Below are positions 49,993-62,600 of a stretch of 64,000 nucleotides of DNA, one piece after another. A program made the translations under genes and the position numbers. The notes beneath the pieces were generated by a model. That model did no database searches, was not told where the DNA came from, and saw only the letters and a list, made by a program, of their open reading frames with translations. The DNA is taken from positions 5,392,001 to 5,456,000 of the forward strand of contig NC_135010.1 of NCBI RefSeq assembly GCF_051020985.1. The letters are read 5' to 3'. This stretch comes from Nomia melanderi (Eukaryota > Arthropoda > Insecta > Hymenoptera > Halictidae). Position 1 is the stretch's first letter, and every line of letters begins with the position of its first letter.

Positions 49993-50277
49993 TCATCTAC
50001 AGTAAGGTACATTTATTGAAAAATAAACATCTTTTATATATTTAATCTCTTCTGATTCCTTTAAGCCTATTGTTATCACACTTGAATTAATAATTTTACC
50101 TTGTTTTACTGAAAGAATAACCCCATCTTTAATGTATTTAGTTATCTCCTCAGAATTATTCCTGTAATCGCTATCAGAAATTATAATAAGTTTAGAATAT
50201 ATATCATCAGGAATAGGTTTTATAATGTCTAATACAGACACTATACTCTTGATGTATTGAATTGTAGTTGAATAAAT
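49993..50277 (-). other. Unassigned open frame, ~90 codons, no ATG start
   Basis: A minus-strand frame open from about 50277 to a stop at 49993, ending INVPYCR. It contains IKPIPDDIYSKLIIISDSDY and a regular helix/strand-like pattern unlike the random translations nearby. The first in-frame initiator is only GTG (50241), so it is either the last exon of a gene whose upstream exons I cannot find or a decayed copy. A faint resemblance to the Elp6/RecA-like fold is not strong enough to name it. Confidence 0.3.
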
Positions 50278-50339
50278 TCAGCGTTTATATCTTTAATGTG
50301 ACATTTCTGGCTGTTGTTGTTGACTATTGTAGACAAAAA

Positions 50340-50790
50340 TTAATAAATGTGTCGTTGACATTCAAGGAGGAGTCTGTGGGGTATTTACCCACCCTCGTGA
50401 CGTCTAGAACATTGCTTCATGCACTTTTTTATATGATTTGATTATTACGCGTAAGCCTCTCAGCGAATCATATAATTAAAACCGAGTCTGACCAATTAGA
50501 CAAGAGTGCCAACTTCCCAGTACTTGACGGTACTCCTAACGTACCCCTACCCTTGGACGACAGCAGAAAGGGGGTTGCGACGAGCACGCCGACTTTCGAC
50601 TAGCACTTACCTAACGCCGTCGAACCGTCACACGTAAAGCATGCAATACACATTTTACTGCGTACCTAGTTCCTTTTGGTAAGCTTGTCCCTACACCGCT
50701 TTCGAGTTATTAGTGTGAAGGAAGGCAATTCGACATCCCTGTTTTATATTTTATACTTTAATTCCCTAGATTTTTACTATTCTACAAAAT
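50340..50790. repeat. Unclassified GC-richer segment, possible solo LTR
   Basis: Base composition changes abruptly. The segment opens TGTGGGGTATTTACCC (50,370) and a stretch ending AAAATTCCCCA occurs near 50,798, the TG...CA form of a long terminal repeat. I see no clear target duplication, no internal retrotransposon genes and no second copy in the window. It could equally be upstream sequence of UPF3. Confidence 0.25.
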
Positions 50791-50992
50791 TCCCCAATAA
50801 ATGAAAGCATATATACATCTCTCAGACCAATAGCATCGTAAGTGAACCAAGATGGCCGCGAAAACTTTGTAAACGGAAACGTTTATTTTGATGACACGAA
50901 GAAAATTGTATGCCCCAATTAATATTTTTAATCAGAGTGACTCGAATTGATATCGAATAAGCCTTAATTATCAAGAAATTGATTAAATGTAG

Positions 50993-53900
50993 ATGACAAT
51001 GACCGAGGAAACACAGCAATCTGAGACTGCCGCACAAAATGAGGCACAAACTAGTTCTCCAGATGTCGGAAAAGTTAAAGATAATAAAAAAGAAAAGTGT
51101 CGGCCTATGACAAAGGTATTCTTGATTAAAATAGAACTGAGAGTGTTATGAATCGTTTAATGACAAAGGAAAATGTTTTTCTACTGTATATCATGTTACT
51201 CATGACAAGCAAGAATGACAATTTTACTTTCAAGCATTTACAGTATAATATTCTAAAAAGAATCTTATTTGTACGAGGGACACTGTTTGACATACAGTTT
51301 TAGATCTTAAATGAAATATACTCAGTGTGAAACACCAAAAATAATATCACAGTCAACATAGAAAATTGTTTTAATTGAATCTTATGAAACAATTGCTTAT
51401 CTTGTTTTTTTAATAAAAGCAACAAAATGATAACTTAAAAGAAGTTTCATAATAGATGTAAAATATAATTTATTGTATATTGTAATTCATTTTTAATCGA
51501 TAACTAGAGAAATATATTTTTAGGTAGTAATACGGAGATTACCACCAAGTATGACTCAGGAACAGTTTTTAGAGCAAGTTTCTCCATTGGCAGAACATGA
51601 CTATCTTTGTTTTGTAAAAGCTGACATGTCTATGGGACAATTTGCCTTTTCTCGTGCATATATCAATTTTATGGAACAACAAGATATTCTTATATTCAGA
51701 CAAAAATTTGATAATTATGTATTTGTGGATTCTAAAGGCACAGAATATCCAGCAGTAGTAGAATTTGCACCCTTTCAAAGATTACCGAAAAAAAGAGTAG
51801 GAAAGAAAAAGGACTTAAAGTGTGGTACTATAGACTCAGATCCTTATTATGTAAGCTTTTTAGAAAGCCTCAAAAATCAGGAGGCTGAATCCAATGTAAC
51901 ACAACCAAAAACCGAGTATTCATACCAACCATCAGATAGTAAGTTAGTTTACATTATATGAAAACTTATAAATATATAATATATTTTACATGCATACATT
52001 TATACTAATATATTCTCAATATAGATACGCCAAAAAAAATTACAACTACACCTCTCTTAGAATATTTAAAACAACGTAAACAAGAGAAACAGCGTCTTAG
52101 GGATGAGAAACGTGAGGAAAGACGAAGGAGAGACTTAGAAAGAAGACGGACAAAAGATGATCCCATTATATCTAAGGTAATGCCATAATCTTGACTTGTA
52201 TTCTGTTAATTCAAACATTTCAAACTGACTTTCAGGAGGACAAATACAGTATAGAATATGAAAATAATATTATTTATTATACATAGTTCTTCCTTTTCGG
52301 GTTAGGATGAACTTCCGGCTTACAATCTATTTACATTTAATTGACTTACTTAGTTTACTTCTCCTGATCCTTCTCTCTTCTTTTACTTTCTTCTTTGTTT
52401 TGGTTTTGTTTTTCTCGCTCTCTTCACCTTTTCAATCTTTTCCTCTCCATTTCTTTCAGTATTCCTACTCTTTGGCCTTTTTCATGTAATATGATTTCTA
52501 TGCTTTTCTTACTTCTAGTTCCTTCACATTCCGTTAGCACGTGCTCTGCATCTTTCTTTTCTCCAAAAATTTTTTTGCCTTCACTTTGTTATCACACCTG
52601 TACCTTACTAACAGTCTTCTGTCCTTGTTTCCCATTTCTTCTCTTAAATACAGCGGTTCCTTCTCTATCCATATTCTCTTGTATATGTTATTGTATTTTG
52701 ATTCTTTTATTTTTCTCTATTTTCTTTCTGTCTTTTTTCCTTTATTACATTTATTACCTTTTATGAAAATAATAAATTAATATTACTGACAAGATTAAGT
52801 TTAAATGTTAAGTATTATTCTCTACTGTATTTGCTGATATTAATCTTTTCACCCTGCAGTCCATATGTAACATTGAAGATAACCAGACCAAGTATTTCTT
52901 CCTTTCTACTTCCTCAACCATCAAGTCGGAAGACGTATTTTTTGAACATCCTATTGAAAATCTAAATATGTCCCATAAATCTAAAGAAGAAGTCTCCAGT
53001 AGCGGAATTATAAACGCAACATTAATGAAAAAGAATTCATTGACTATACAACAGCAATCGTATAGAAATGAAAATACAGAGATATATGTAAATTGTGTTA
53101 GAAATGTGTCTCGTATTAACAGTCACTGGCATTATAACAATAAATGTCCGAATTTCTTTTACTTTTACGAAAGAAATTACAAAGAAAAAGATGTTAATTA
53201 CAAGAAAAATAATTATAATCATTGGAGTAACATGAAAAATAATTATATTTATAATAATACCAAGTATACATCTCATTACATCAGCAATAAAAATTATTTT
53301 CCTTCAATATCAAAATCACAATTCACTAATTTACACAAAACGTGGAAAATGCAAATACCAGCAGAAGTATCAAAATCAAGAAGTTGCAATGTTATGTTTG
53401 ATTATCAGAAATCTTATCCTTTTAGAACCCTTTGCGAGAAAGGATTACCGGGATATCGTAAAAATTCATGAAACTGGAACTGCAAACGATTAACATGGAA
53501 ATTTATGATAACTATTTACTGAATATTGAAGTGATTATGAAGGGAAAAGAATTATTTCTCATTTATGAAATTTAGGCCCGTGCTATATAGCTTTTCCATA
53601 TAATAACTGTATGCTAAATTTGTATGCATTTATTGAGATATACATAATTGATTATCAACTAATTTGTATACATTAAATTTTGTAAGAGAAATTGTTTTTA
53701 GAAAAAAGAAGTGAAACTTTGTGTTCCTTTATTGTGAATTTATCATAAAATCTATTATAATAAGTCCAATTAAAATTTCTTTCGAATTTAATAACAATGT
53801 GTTACTTACTATAAAAATTTTATTTTATTATAGGTATTGAAAAATCCAGATCTTGACAAAGAAATGTGTAGGGATAATAAAGAAAACAAAGAGGAAAGAG

Positions 53901-55190
53901 ACAAACTTTCGCCTAAAGATATGAAAAATCGAATTAAGAAGGATGACAAATTACGTGAAAAAATATCACGAGATCGAGATGCTAAACCTATAACAAAAGG
54001 ATATAGAGATAGAGTTGAAGATAGAAATAAAGATCAAAGAGACTTAAAACATCAAAGACGTCACGATGACAAAAAAGTTTATGGAAGACGCGATGATAGG
54101 GATAGCATAAAAGATGATAGGAAAAGCGATGGAAAAGACGAGAGAAAGTGCGATTACAAAGAGGATATTAAGGACTGCAGGGAAAGGAAAGTTGAAGAAA
54201 AACGTGGTAAAAGTTATGAAAAAATGAGGCAAGAAAAGAAAAGACTTGCAGAAACGAAAAAACAAAATGTAGAGTTTAATATTGATACTGAAAACAGTAC
54301 AAAATTAAGAAATGAAGAAGAGGATTCTCAGAGAAAAGAATTGCAGGTTGATTCATACGAGATTAGGGACAGGGAAGAATCTATGAGTGATAAAGATGAT
54401 ATTGAAAATTGTGCAAATACAGAAAAAGAGGAGATCAACGAAAAAAAAGGACCAGGAGAAACTCTACAAAGTTTCGAACAATCGAAAGACCAGAAGGAAA
54501 TAGGTAAGAACAATTTAAATGTACTAATGAAATATTTTATATTACTGAGGTATAAATTCGCATATATTTATAGAAAATCAATTAACGACTGATGAAACTA
54601 ATAAGGGTACTGAAAAATCTAAATCCAGTGAACATATTAATAAAGAAGAAAATGATAATGATTCTGATGAAAAGAAAGATTCGAAAGTTACAAAGAGACG
54701 CAGTTCACTTGAAAGTGGTGGTGATGGAGGTACAGGAGATGGAAATTGCTTGAGACGACACAAGTCTTTAGATGGAGGAGATCAAAATAATTTACAAAAA
54801 ACTGAAATTGAAGAGAAAGAAAAGGACAAAAAAGATCCACGATTAGAACGTAGAATTAGAAATAAGGTATGTATTAGTTTCGTTATTTCCGTTACTTAAT
54901 AGTAACCTAATTGTTGTTACTTTTTGATTAAAACTTTTTGTTGGAATTAAAACGTTATTTTTCTTAAATATTTAAAGGACCGTCCTGCAATGGAGATTTA
55001 TCGTCCAGGAATGGGAAAGTTCAGTAAACAAAGATTAGAACGAGAAAAATCGACTAATGATGAAAGAGCATCCCTTTCACAAAGTCCAACTCCAAACCCA
55101 AACTCCTCCAGTCTTTCTAAATCGGGAAAGTCTGGAACAGAAGTACGTTCTATGACATTTAAACGTAGCGTTAGTCGTGATTTGGTATAA
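50993..55190 (+). CDS. Upf3: UPF3 nonsense-mediated decay factor, 6 exons
   Basis: Regulator of nonsense transcripts 3: binds UPF2 and the exon junction complex to trigger mRNA decay. 621 residues. Exons: 50993-51115, 51524-51938, 52025-52176, 53834-54503, 54574-54866 and 54978-55190, phases 0,1,0,1,0. The UPF3 RNP-like domain starts VVIRRLPPSMTQEQFLEQV (residue 42) and includes DYLCFVKAD, SRAYINF and EFAPFQRLPKK, all family hallmarks. It is followed by a highly charged K/E/R/D middle (about 190-540). The C-terminal exon holds the exon-junction-binding motif DRPAMEIYRPGMGKF (552-566), like the vertebrate UPF3B motif. An in-frame stop (TAG) lies directly before the start; a second ATG is two codons later. 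Intron 3 (1.66 kb) contains a retrotransposon relic and a possible alternative last exon. Confidence 0.95.
52310..52770 (-). pseudogene. Relic of a non-LTR retrotransposon (reverse-transcriptase C-terminus) in UPF3 intron 3
   Basis: Read on the minus strand, this gives pieces of the C-terminal tail found in many insect non-LTR elements: LLVRYRCDNKVKAKKF (about 52,614-52,567) and, after a frameshift, EHVLTECEGTR (52,546-52,514), matching an R-x-R-C-G-N...E-H-V-x-x-E-C-E pattern. Stops and frameshifts break it throughout. The plus-strand open frames here (F/S/L-rich) are shadows of its purine-rich strand. Inserted antisense to UPF3. Confidence 0.6.
52860..53471 (+). CDS. Possible alternative terminal exon of UPF3 (203 codons)
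   Basis: After a good acceptor (TTAATCTTTTCACCCTGCAG) the frame stays open for 203 codons to a TGA at 53469. A run that long is improbable in DNA this AT-rich. Its phase (0) matches UPF3 exon 3, which ends at 52176 in phase 0, so splicing exon 3 to it would yield a 433-residue protein with the UPF3 domain but without the exon-junction-binding motif. The peptide is N/K/Y/S-rich, ends LPGYRKNS and resembles no family I know. An ATTAAA about 200 bases downstream could serve polyadenylation. Alternatives: the last exon of a nested gene, starting at ATG 52968, or chance. Confidence 0.4.
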   Translation, partial: SICNIEDNQTKYFFLSTSSTIKSEDVFFEHPIENLNMSHKSKEEVSSSGIINATLMKKNSLTIQQQSYRNENTEIYVNCVRNVSRINSHWHYNNKCPNFFYFYERNYKEKDVNYKKNNYNHWSNMKNNYIYNNTKYTSHYISNKNYFPSISKSQFTNLHKTWKMQIPAEVSKSRSCNVMFDYQKSYPFRTLCEKGLPGYRKNS

Positions 55191-56678
55191 CAGATATTAA
55201 ATTTTATAAATTTCATTAAATATTAGCCATAAGTCTGTGAAAACCTGTGTCAACATAAACGATTTTTACACTAGTCTTTCTCGCGACATACAGTATCATA
55301 CAGTGTATTTATTGTACACAAATGCATAATAAAATACAGTATCCTACATATAGTAAAAAATTCATGCAGTCATAAATGAAATAAACGTATACACGCATAA
55401 GTATGGGATCAAAAAGTGTTCACATATCTAAATTACTTGAAATAATTTGACATAATGATGTATTACATTCCTATTCGATTCTTTACTTTTCGATGTAGTT
55501 AACATTCATTTTCGGTTCATTCAATAGGAATTTTCAGGTGCATCCTTTATAATAAAATTAATTTTAATAATCATATAATGTCCAACTAGTCGTAACAAAA
55601 ATGTACAAAACAAATTTGAAGATTGGATGATAACAACTGACTGGTATGATTATGAATAATTAGTATATGAAACTCATGTAATTAATTCTGTCTACTAATA
55701 TAAAATTTAACTGTTTAAGTTCCTATTATGTAACATAATTCCGAGTACTTCTTTGTGAGAAAACCTACAGTGTCATAATTTAAAATAATAGCAATACATT
55801 AAAGTTACGTATGTATATATTGTGTGCAATATTATAATTATGACATTGAATGTTACATTAAATGTTTATAATTTGCATTAAAATAAATATTTCTATAATT
55901 TTTATTTTACATAAACAACTGTAATATAATTTTTGTAACAGTATTTAAATAAGGATTCGAAATAAATTAATTCTATTCAACTCAAATATTTTCTAATCGA
56001 TCTTAATTATCAAATATAATGAAGTCATAAATTTAGTTACGTTATGTTTTTAACTATCACCCATACTGAACATTGTACACCAACAATCAATCCTCTATGT
56101 CAATAGGAAAAATAGTTACAGAATAAATTTGAATTATCAGTTTTCGTCCTTATATAGTGATATATAAAAATTCAGACACATTACTAGCATTGCCATGTAT
56201 GCCAGAGAATTTTTGGGATTTTTTTGTTTCAAATTCATAGTATGAAAAATGAAAAACCCGAAAAAATATTACCTACCACTATTGTCTGTTCGACGAGCGT
56301 TGACTTTTACCGGTATGGCTCGACAGTACCTTCTACAGATTCAAATGAAAAACACATACTTAAATTATATACATAAATTGAAAAAAAATAATATACCAAA
56401 TCTTACATGGCACTAGTTAAAGCTATGATTATTAATCGGCTTTGTAACATTGTAAATGAATGTCCTATGTAATTTCTTTTTACTTCTAGATACATAACTC
56501 TTATCGTTTTAACTGTTACAGAACGCAAGTTTTATGAAATGTATCTTCATATTTCATGGAATCTATATAAGAATAAAGTTATACAAATGGGCACATCTTA
56601 TTCTCGCTTTATTTTCTTGTCTATCCTATTTTATAAAAAAAGTATAACACATTAGTTTGACTAATGTGTCTATAAATT
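55191..56678. other. 3' regions of UPF3 and NCAPD2 (tail to tail)
   Basis: About 1.5 kb of AT-rich sequence between two converging stop codons. It holds the 3' untranslated regions of both genes. I see no additional gene, repeat or RNA structure in it. Confidence 0.6.
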
Positions 56679-59600
56679 TTAATGTTTAACTCTCGATTGA
56701 GATAAACGTGCCGATGTTCTCTGTGGGGTACGTGCGGGCGTTGCAGGTGTTGCAATAGTTGGTTTATTTCTTTTTGTTGATATCGATGGAGAAGCTGCAG
56801 TCGAGCTGTGCTTCCGGCGTGTTGATAATTTTTTTGTACTTGAGACAAACGAATTTGTCCTAGCTAATATAAAAATAAAAATAAATAAATGAATTAAAAC
56901 TAGTATTCAAATTTAATAACAATAACAATAATACATACTTTGTCTGGAAGGAGTCTTCATTGGTGCGAAATCAGTATCCGAATCCGAATCAGAGCTTGAT
57001 TTATTTTTGTTTCCACGGGACTTCGCTTTCTTAACGCTCCTTGCTGAAATGATTTTGTATTAAATAATAATAAATATGATATAATAATACAAATATACAA
57101 ATATTACATAAGAAAAACGCACCTTCTGTCACGGGTACTGAATCAGGATCACTATCTACATCATCCTCTTCATCGCTGCAATTCTTGTGTTGTGTACGTT
57201 TGGTGCGTTTTCTTGATTTCGGCGCTGATGGTGGTGGCATCATAGAGGAATCGTCATCAAATGGTGCATTCTGTGTATTCTCTGTGCCCTTAAGCAGTTC
57301 ATTTATTTTTTCTTCCAGTTCTATACAAGCTGTTTTCATATTTGGTTTCTTTTTCGTCTGTTCTATTATATTTTGCAAAGCTTTTAAAACTTGTTTGTTG
57401 TGAATCTTTTCTTTCAGTAGGGGTAAACTGTCAGCAAGATGTCGCATACCTAACAATAATTACGATAAATTAATATATTATACAACATTCATCTAACCAT
57501 TAACCATTTCCTACTTACTCTTCGGGCCAAATTGCAAAAGTGAAAGACAATATGCGAAATCACGCCATTGCCTTTCTGTAGTAGCTAATTTAAATCTAGC
57601 ACAAATTTTATCAATTATGGCATCGATTTGTTTCTCTTTTTGTAACAAACCTAATATGTATCTGTAATTAAAAGATATATTAAACTGTTATATATACCTT
57701 TATCTTACCACTTTAGTAACGATACATACTTTATAACTTCTTGAAAGTCAGATTCTTTTAGATCCAAGTCTGAATCAGTTAACCGGGACAGTATATCAGG
57801 TATGATATTATACAAGGCGTTAGCTTTCTGGGAAAGTGCTTTGAAAAATTGTTTCGCGTCTTGACGAATTTGGACATCTGTGTCAATTATACAGAGAGCT
57901 AATTCTGATATCTGACCTCTTACACGCACCATATCTCTCATTATAAGACTTGATAAAACGCGAACACAGGTACTTCGTACTTTTATATTTTCATCTCGTA
58001 ACCTAAATTGTAGTTGCATGTTAATTTATGATAACGATATATTTGAAATCGTTTGATTCATGTTTTAAATTACCTGCCATATATATGTTTCATCCATGGT
58101 TCTACTTGATTAGGAAATCTCGTTGCAAGGTCACTTATTCCAATAAGCACGTTTGCGCGAATAGCAGGATACAGTGAACGTTCTAATATCGTAATTAAAA
58201 GTTGTAATGATTCTTCGCAAAAGTTGGAGCTCACGGTCATCATTTTACAAAGAGCAAGTGTGCCAGCAGCTTGCACATCCTCATTATTATATTTATCATG
58301 ATTTTGACACACATCTTGAACCAATGGACTGTGAAATAAAATTAATATAAACATTTTCGTATAACAATGTGCATATATATTGACACTAAAATAATTTACG
58401 GACACGAATTGTGCTAACAATCCATCTCCAGTTACAATATGATTTTCCAGAATATCGTTTATAAGTTCTGCATCTGCATCATCTATTGCCCCTTCAACAG
58501 CTTCCTCACCATTGTCTTCCATAATTGCACTTGTCTAAATATAAAAGTCAACGAATAAATTGAGTAAGAAAGAAGGATATTGACATGCATATTGTATAAT
58601 ATTCGTAGTTCTCTAATTATGACGATTTCTTAAGCAACAATCTGCAGAACACAAATGACATACCTCTTTATTACGAAGTTGTTGCCTTGCACTGTTTGGA
58701 GTACTCGATACAGACCTTGCCGATTTTCGAGACTTACGACCGTGTTGATTTTTTTTATCTGAATCCTTTTCTTTCCTTAACTTTCGTATAGTATCTCTTC
58801 GCTTTAATTCTTTATAAACCGATGTATCCAAATGTACCATTACTTTGATTGCAATATGTCCGACTATATATAATAATTTGGATAGTATAAAAAATGGAAC
58901 AACTTGTGGCGTTGAATTATCACTATTAAATTGTTCACGACTACATATATCTATCAGAAATTGCTGCATTAAATGATCAGGTTGATTCGCTAACTAAAAG
59001 TTAAAAATAATGTTTATAAATTTTCAAAACTTTAATGAACATTTGTAATAAAATAAACTGTTTACTTACATGATAAATAACACTAATGGCATCTGTCACG
59101 AACGATATATATCCGTCTTCTTCCATGTTAGTAAATTTGTCCGACAGCAATGAGAGAATTTCTTTGAACATCTCATGATCATTAGAATATCTACAAATTG
59201 TAATGATTATTTAGATACTTCTTTCGTATTATTTATAAAACTTCTTATTTCAGTTTACCTATTCATGGGTTTCTCAATGTTATTATTGTTATTTTTTATC
59301 ATTAATAGTGCTCTGCATGTATCTCTGGCTAAAAGAAGATCTGTTTTTGCTCGTGATCCCAGACCAACTTTTATCAATACTTCTAAATTGTCAGCTATAA
59401 TACCACTCTGAACTTGTGCTATCATTGTTATTAGCATTAAAGCTGATCTACTGTCCAATGGATCTACGTCCGATATTTTCATCGAAAAAATTTCCCACAG
59501 GACCTGTTAAATTATCAATATTTATAATGAAGTATAACCGTGTATACATTTAAATGTATATTCCTCTTATTACCTGTAATTCTTCATCACCCACTTCATG

Positions 59601-62600
59601 ATTGTTATACCATGCTATAATAAGTTGACTTAAAGCTTGACTCTGACCTGGTTGAAGCGATTTCAGTAATTCGATCAAAGCTTTAACACATGTGAGAGCT
59701 TTTTGACGAGTTGACTTTTTATCGTTATTTTTCTTCAAATATATCTGTTTATATACATCAGCTAAATTATTACGTACAGACTGATCACGGTGAAATGTTT
59801 GGAACAGAGCATCGCGTATAGCACTTGCAGCTCCAGTGATTCCAAATTGATACGCGGTTCCAAGCAGACTACATGCTTCAACGGCATCAGTCGCTGTTGT
59901 AGAAAAAAGTAATTTTTCCGCCATAGGAATAGCAGTTTCTAGTTCAGTCGCAAATTCCAAGCAGTTCTAAAATAAAGATTTGCATGTAGGAGATATTTTT
60001 CTACAAGAATATTTTTTTAACCCTTTCGCTACGAGTGCTTGTCTGCCGTGACACTCCCGATGAACGAGACAATGCCGCACCAAAAATGCACACTGCGCTA
60101 AGACAGTCGTCAATCGCCGGATTCATGCTTGACTGTAACCAAAGGTGCTTTATAGTGTTTTTTAAAGAAATATCGAAACACAACAAAATGTCGAAACTAT
60201 TTTAGAGAGAGATACGAAGTGTGCCAAAGAATGAGTGACTATAATTGCTCGTCGTATGTCAATGGGATTTTGTGAAGAGCGATTATAGTTGCCCGTCGTG
60301 GCGAAAGGGTTAATTAAAAAGCTTAACATACATACTGTCAAATAATGTACAAGTCGTTTTGTTACTTCTATTTCTTCTTTTTCTTTATCTTTAGCTATTG
60401 ATTGCAATTCATCTATAGTTTCTTTTGGATTGTTCGAAGTATTTTCCGATTCCATAAACGTTTTCAATAAAAGTAAAAATAAAAATTCTTCTTTTGCTTC
60501 AGAAGTTAAATTTGTCAATTCAGGATTTTGTTTTAACTTGATGCAAGTTTTCCATAAAAACTTCACTGCTTCAGTTATTTTTTCTTTCAACATAAGTTGC
60601 CTGATGTGTTCGAATGCTGTATCAGGATTAATATTTCTTTCGTCTTCATTCTCGTCCTCATCTTCATCATCTGTATGACCTAAATTTATAATACGGTATT
60701 GTAATATATATTTAATTATATTGAAATAAACGTACTCGTCATATTTACTTCGTTTGTTATTCTTTTTCATTTTCCCATTAATAACTTCTTTCAATGCTTT
60801 TCTTATCCGAGGAAGTAAACTATTCCAGAATTCTAATCTTTGGCTATCGCCGCGAGCACTTTTGCTAACACTTTCAGTTTGCATTTTTCTTAATTTTATT
60901 TCTTCCTTTTCTAGTGATTGAAAAATTTCTTCTTTGTTTAACTACAAATATTTCATTTATTTAGTAACTTTATTCAATTAATGAGAAGTAATTAAGAAAA
61001 CAAATACGTTATATTTGTATACCTTAGCAGCAAAAGGATTGGCTTGAAGTAACGCGCGTAACAGTTGTAATGCTTGTTTTCGTACAGTTGCGCTTTTATC
61101 TTCTAAACGTAATGCTGTGGCAGCTAAAAGTTTTCCTTGCCTTGCTACAGGAATGGCTTGTTCACAACATAATCGTTGCCAAACTTGTAAGACTTTTGAT
61201 CTTACGTAAGCATTATTATCCAGAATATGGTCTTCCAAATTATTAAGACACTCGTCACGTAAATTTTTTTGTTCTTGTGTAAGATCGTCTCCAGTTAATG
61301 CTTTTTGTACAACTGCTCCCAAAACGCTAATTGTACAATTTCTCATACTGTAATGCTATGAAAAGTATTAATGGACATGAAATAAACATAAATATAAAGA
61401 TACAATTAAATTAATGCAAAATCACTTACTTCACTAGCCAAATAATCCATTAATTCGTCAAGAATAGGAATTACAATATTTGGTTCAGTAATAGCAATAG
61501 CTTCAAGAAATATTGATATATTACGACTGTCAGATTCAGATGGTTCGCTCTGATCAATTTCCTTCATTATCTCTCTTATTAAACCACTACAACCACATTC
61601 AGTAATCATGTGAACAACACCACTTGCTATATGTGATGCTAATGTATCATGAAATTTAATTAGCTAAAATAATAATTTATTAAATTCTTTCTTTAAGCAA
61701 AATTTCAAATTTAGTTTAAATACATACCTGGATAATTCTAACTACACAGCTTATACCATGGTTGTACCTCTTAATCGAGACTCCTAAAATCTGTTTTAAA
61801 AATAAATAATAATTTTGATAATATAAATTATTTAATCGAGGAATATAAAAAATGAACAGAATATGTTTATTTAAATATTAAAAATAACGAATATGTTTAA
61901 CAGAATGCCAGGTCGTATCGCAATAATTAAAACATAACATACTCAAAACCAAATTCATATCAATATTTAAATGCAAAAACTAATAGAATCTTACCTCGAA
62001 AATTGTTTGTCTTATATGCTTTTGTTTCAAATCTTTACACTGTTCCAAAATCTTGTAACACACTTTAGTGAGTAATCTGTAATACAAAAATTACACAAAA
62101 ACTAATACCTACTAACATTTTTTTTTACATGATAATTGTAACATTAAACACGATCTGTATACTTACGTGATAAATGAGTCTTCAACAATGGGAGGTTGCC
62201 AAAGTCTCTGCAATGGTAACTGCAGTAATCTATAAACATATTCTAATGCTTTTTCCCTATTACTTTCCCATTCCTCTTCCATATCAGTCTTAGTGGCTTT
62301 CTTTCTCTAAATAAATCATATTAAAATAAAAATACTTTGTCTTTGCAATAAAAACAAACCATATATTATAACATTAGATTAAAAAAATAATGAACACATA
62401 CCTTGTCCAATAATTTTTCACTCGCATCTTTAGAAATTTCATCATCTATATAACAGATGAACCAAGAAAATAGGTATATTAACATTTTAGTAGTGTTTAA
62501 AAATCGTACTCTGTCTTCTTCTTGTAATTCGGTGCCTTTCTCAAACATGCTTTCCATATCATGAACCAACATTTCCATAGCTTTATAAAATAATACTTGA

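Noticed and set aside
52307..52780. F/S/L-rich plus-strand frames inside UPF3 intron 3
   Set aside because: They are the complement of a purine-rich, degraded retrotransposon on the minus strand.
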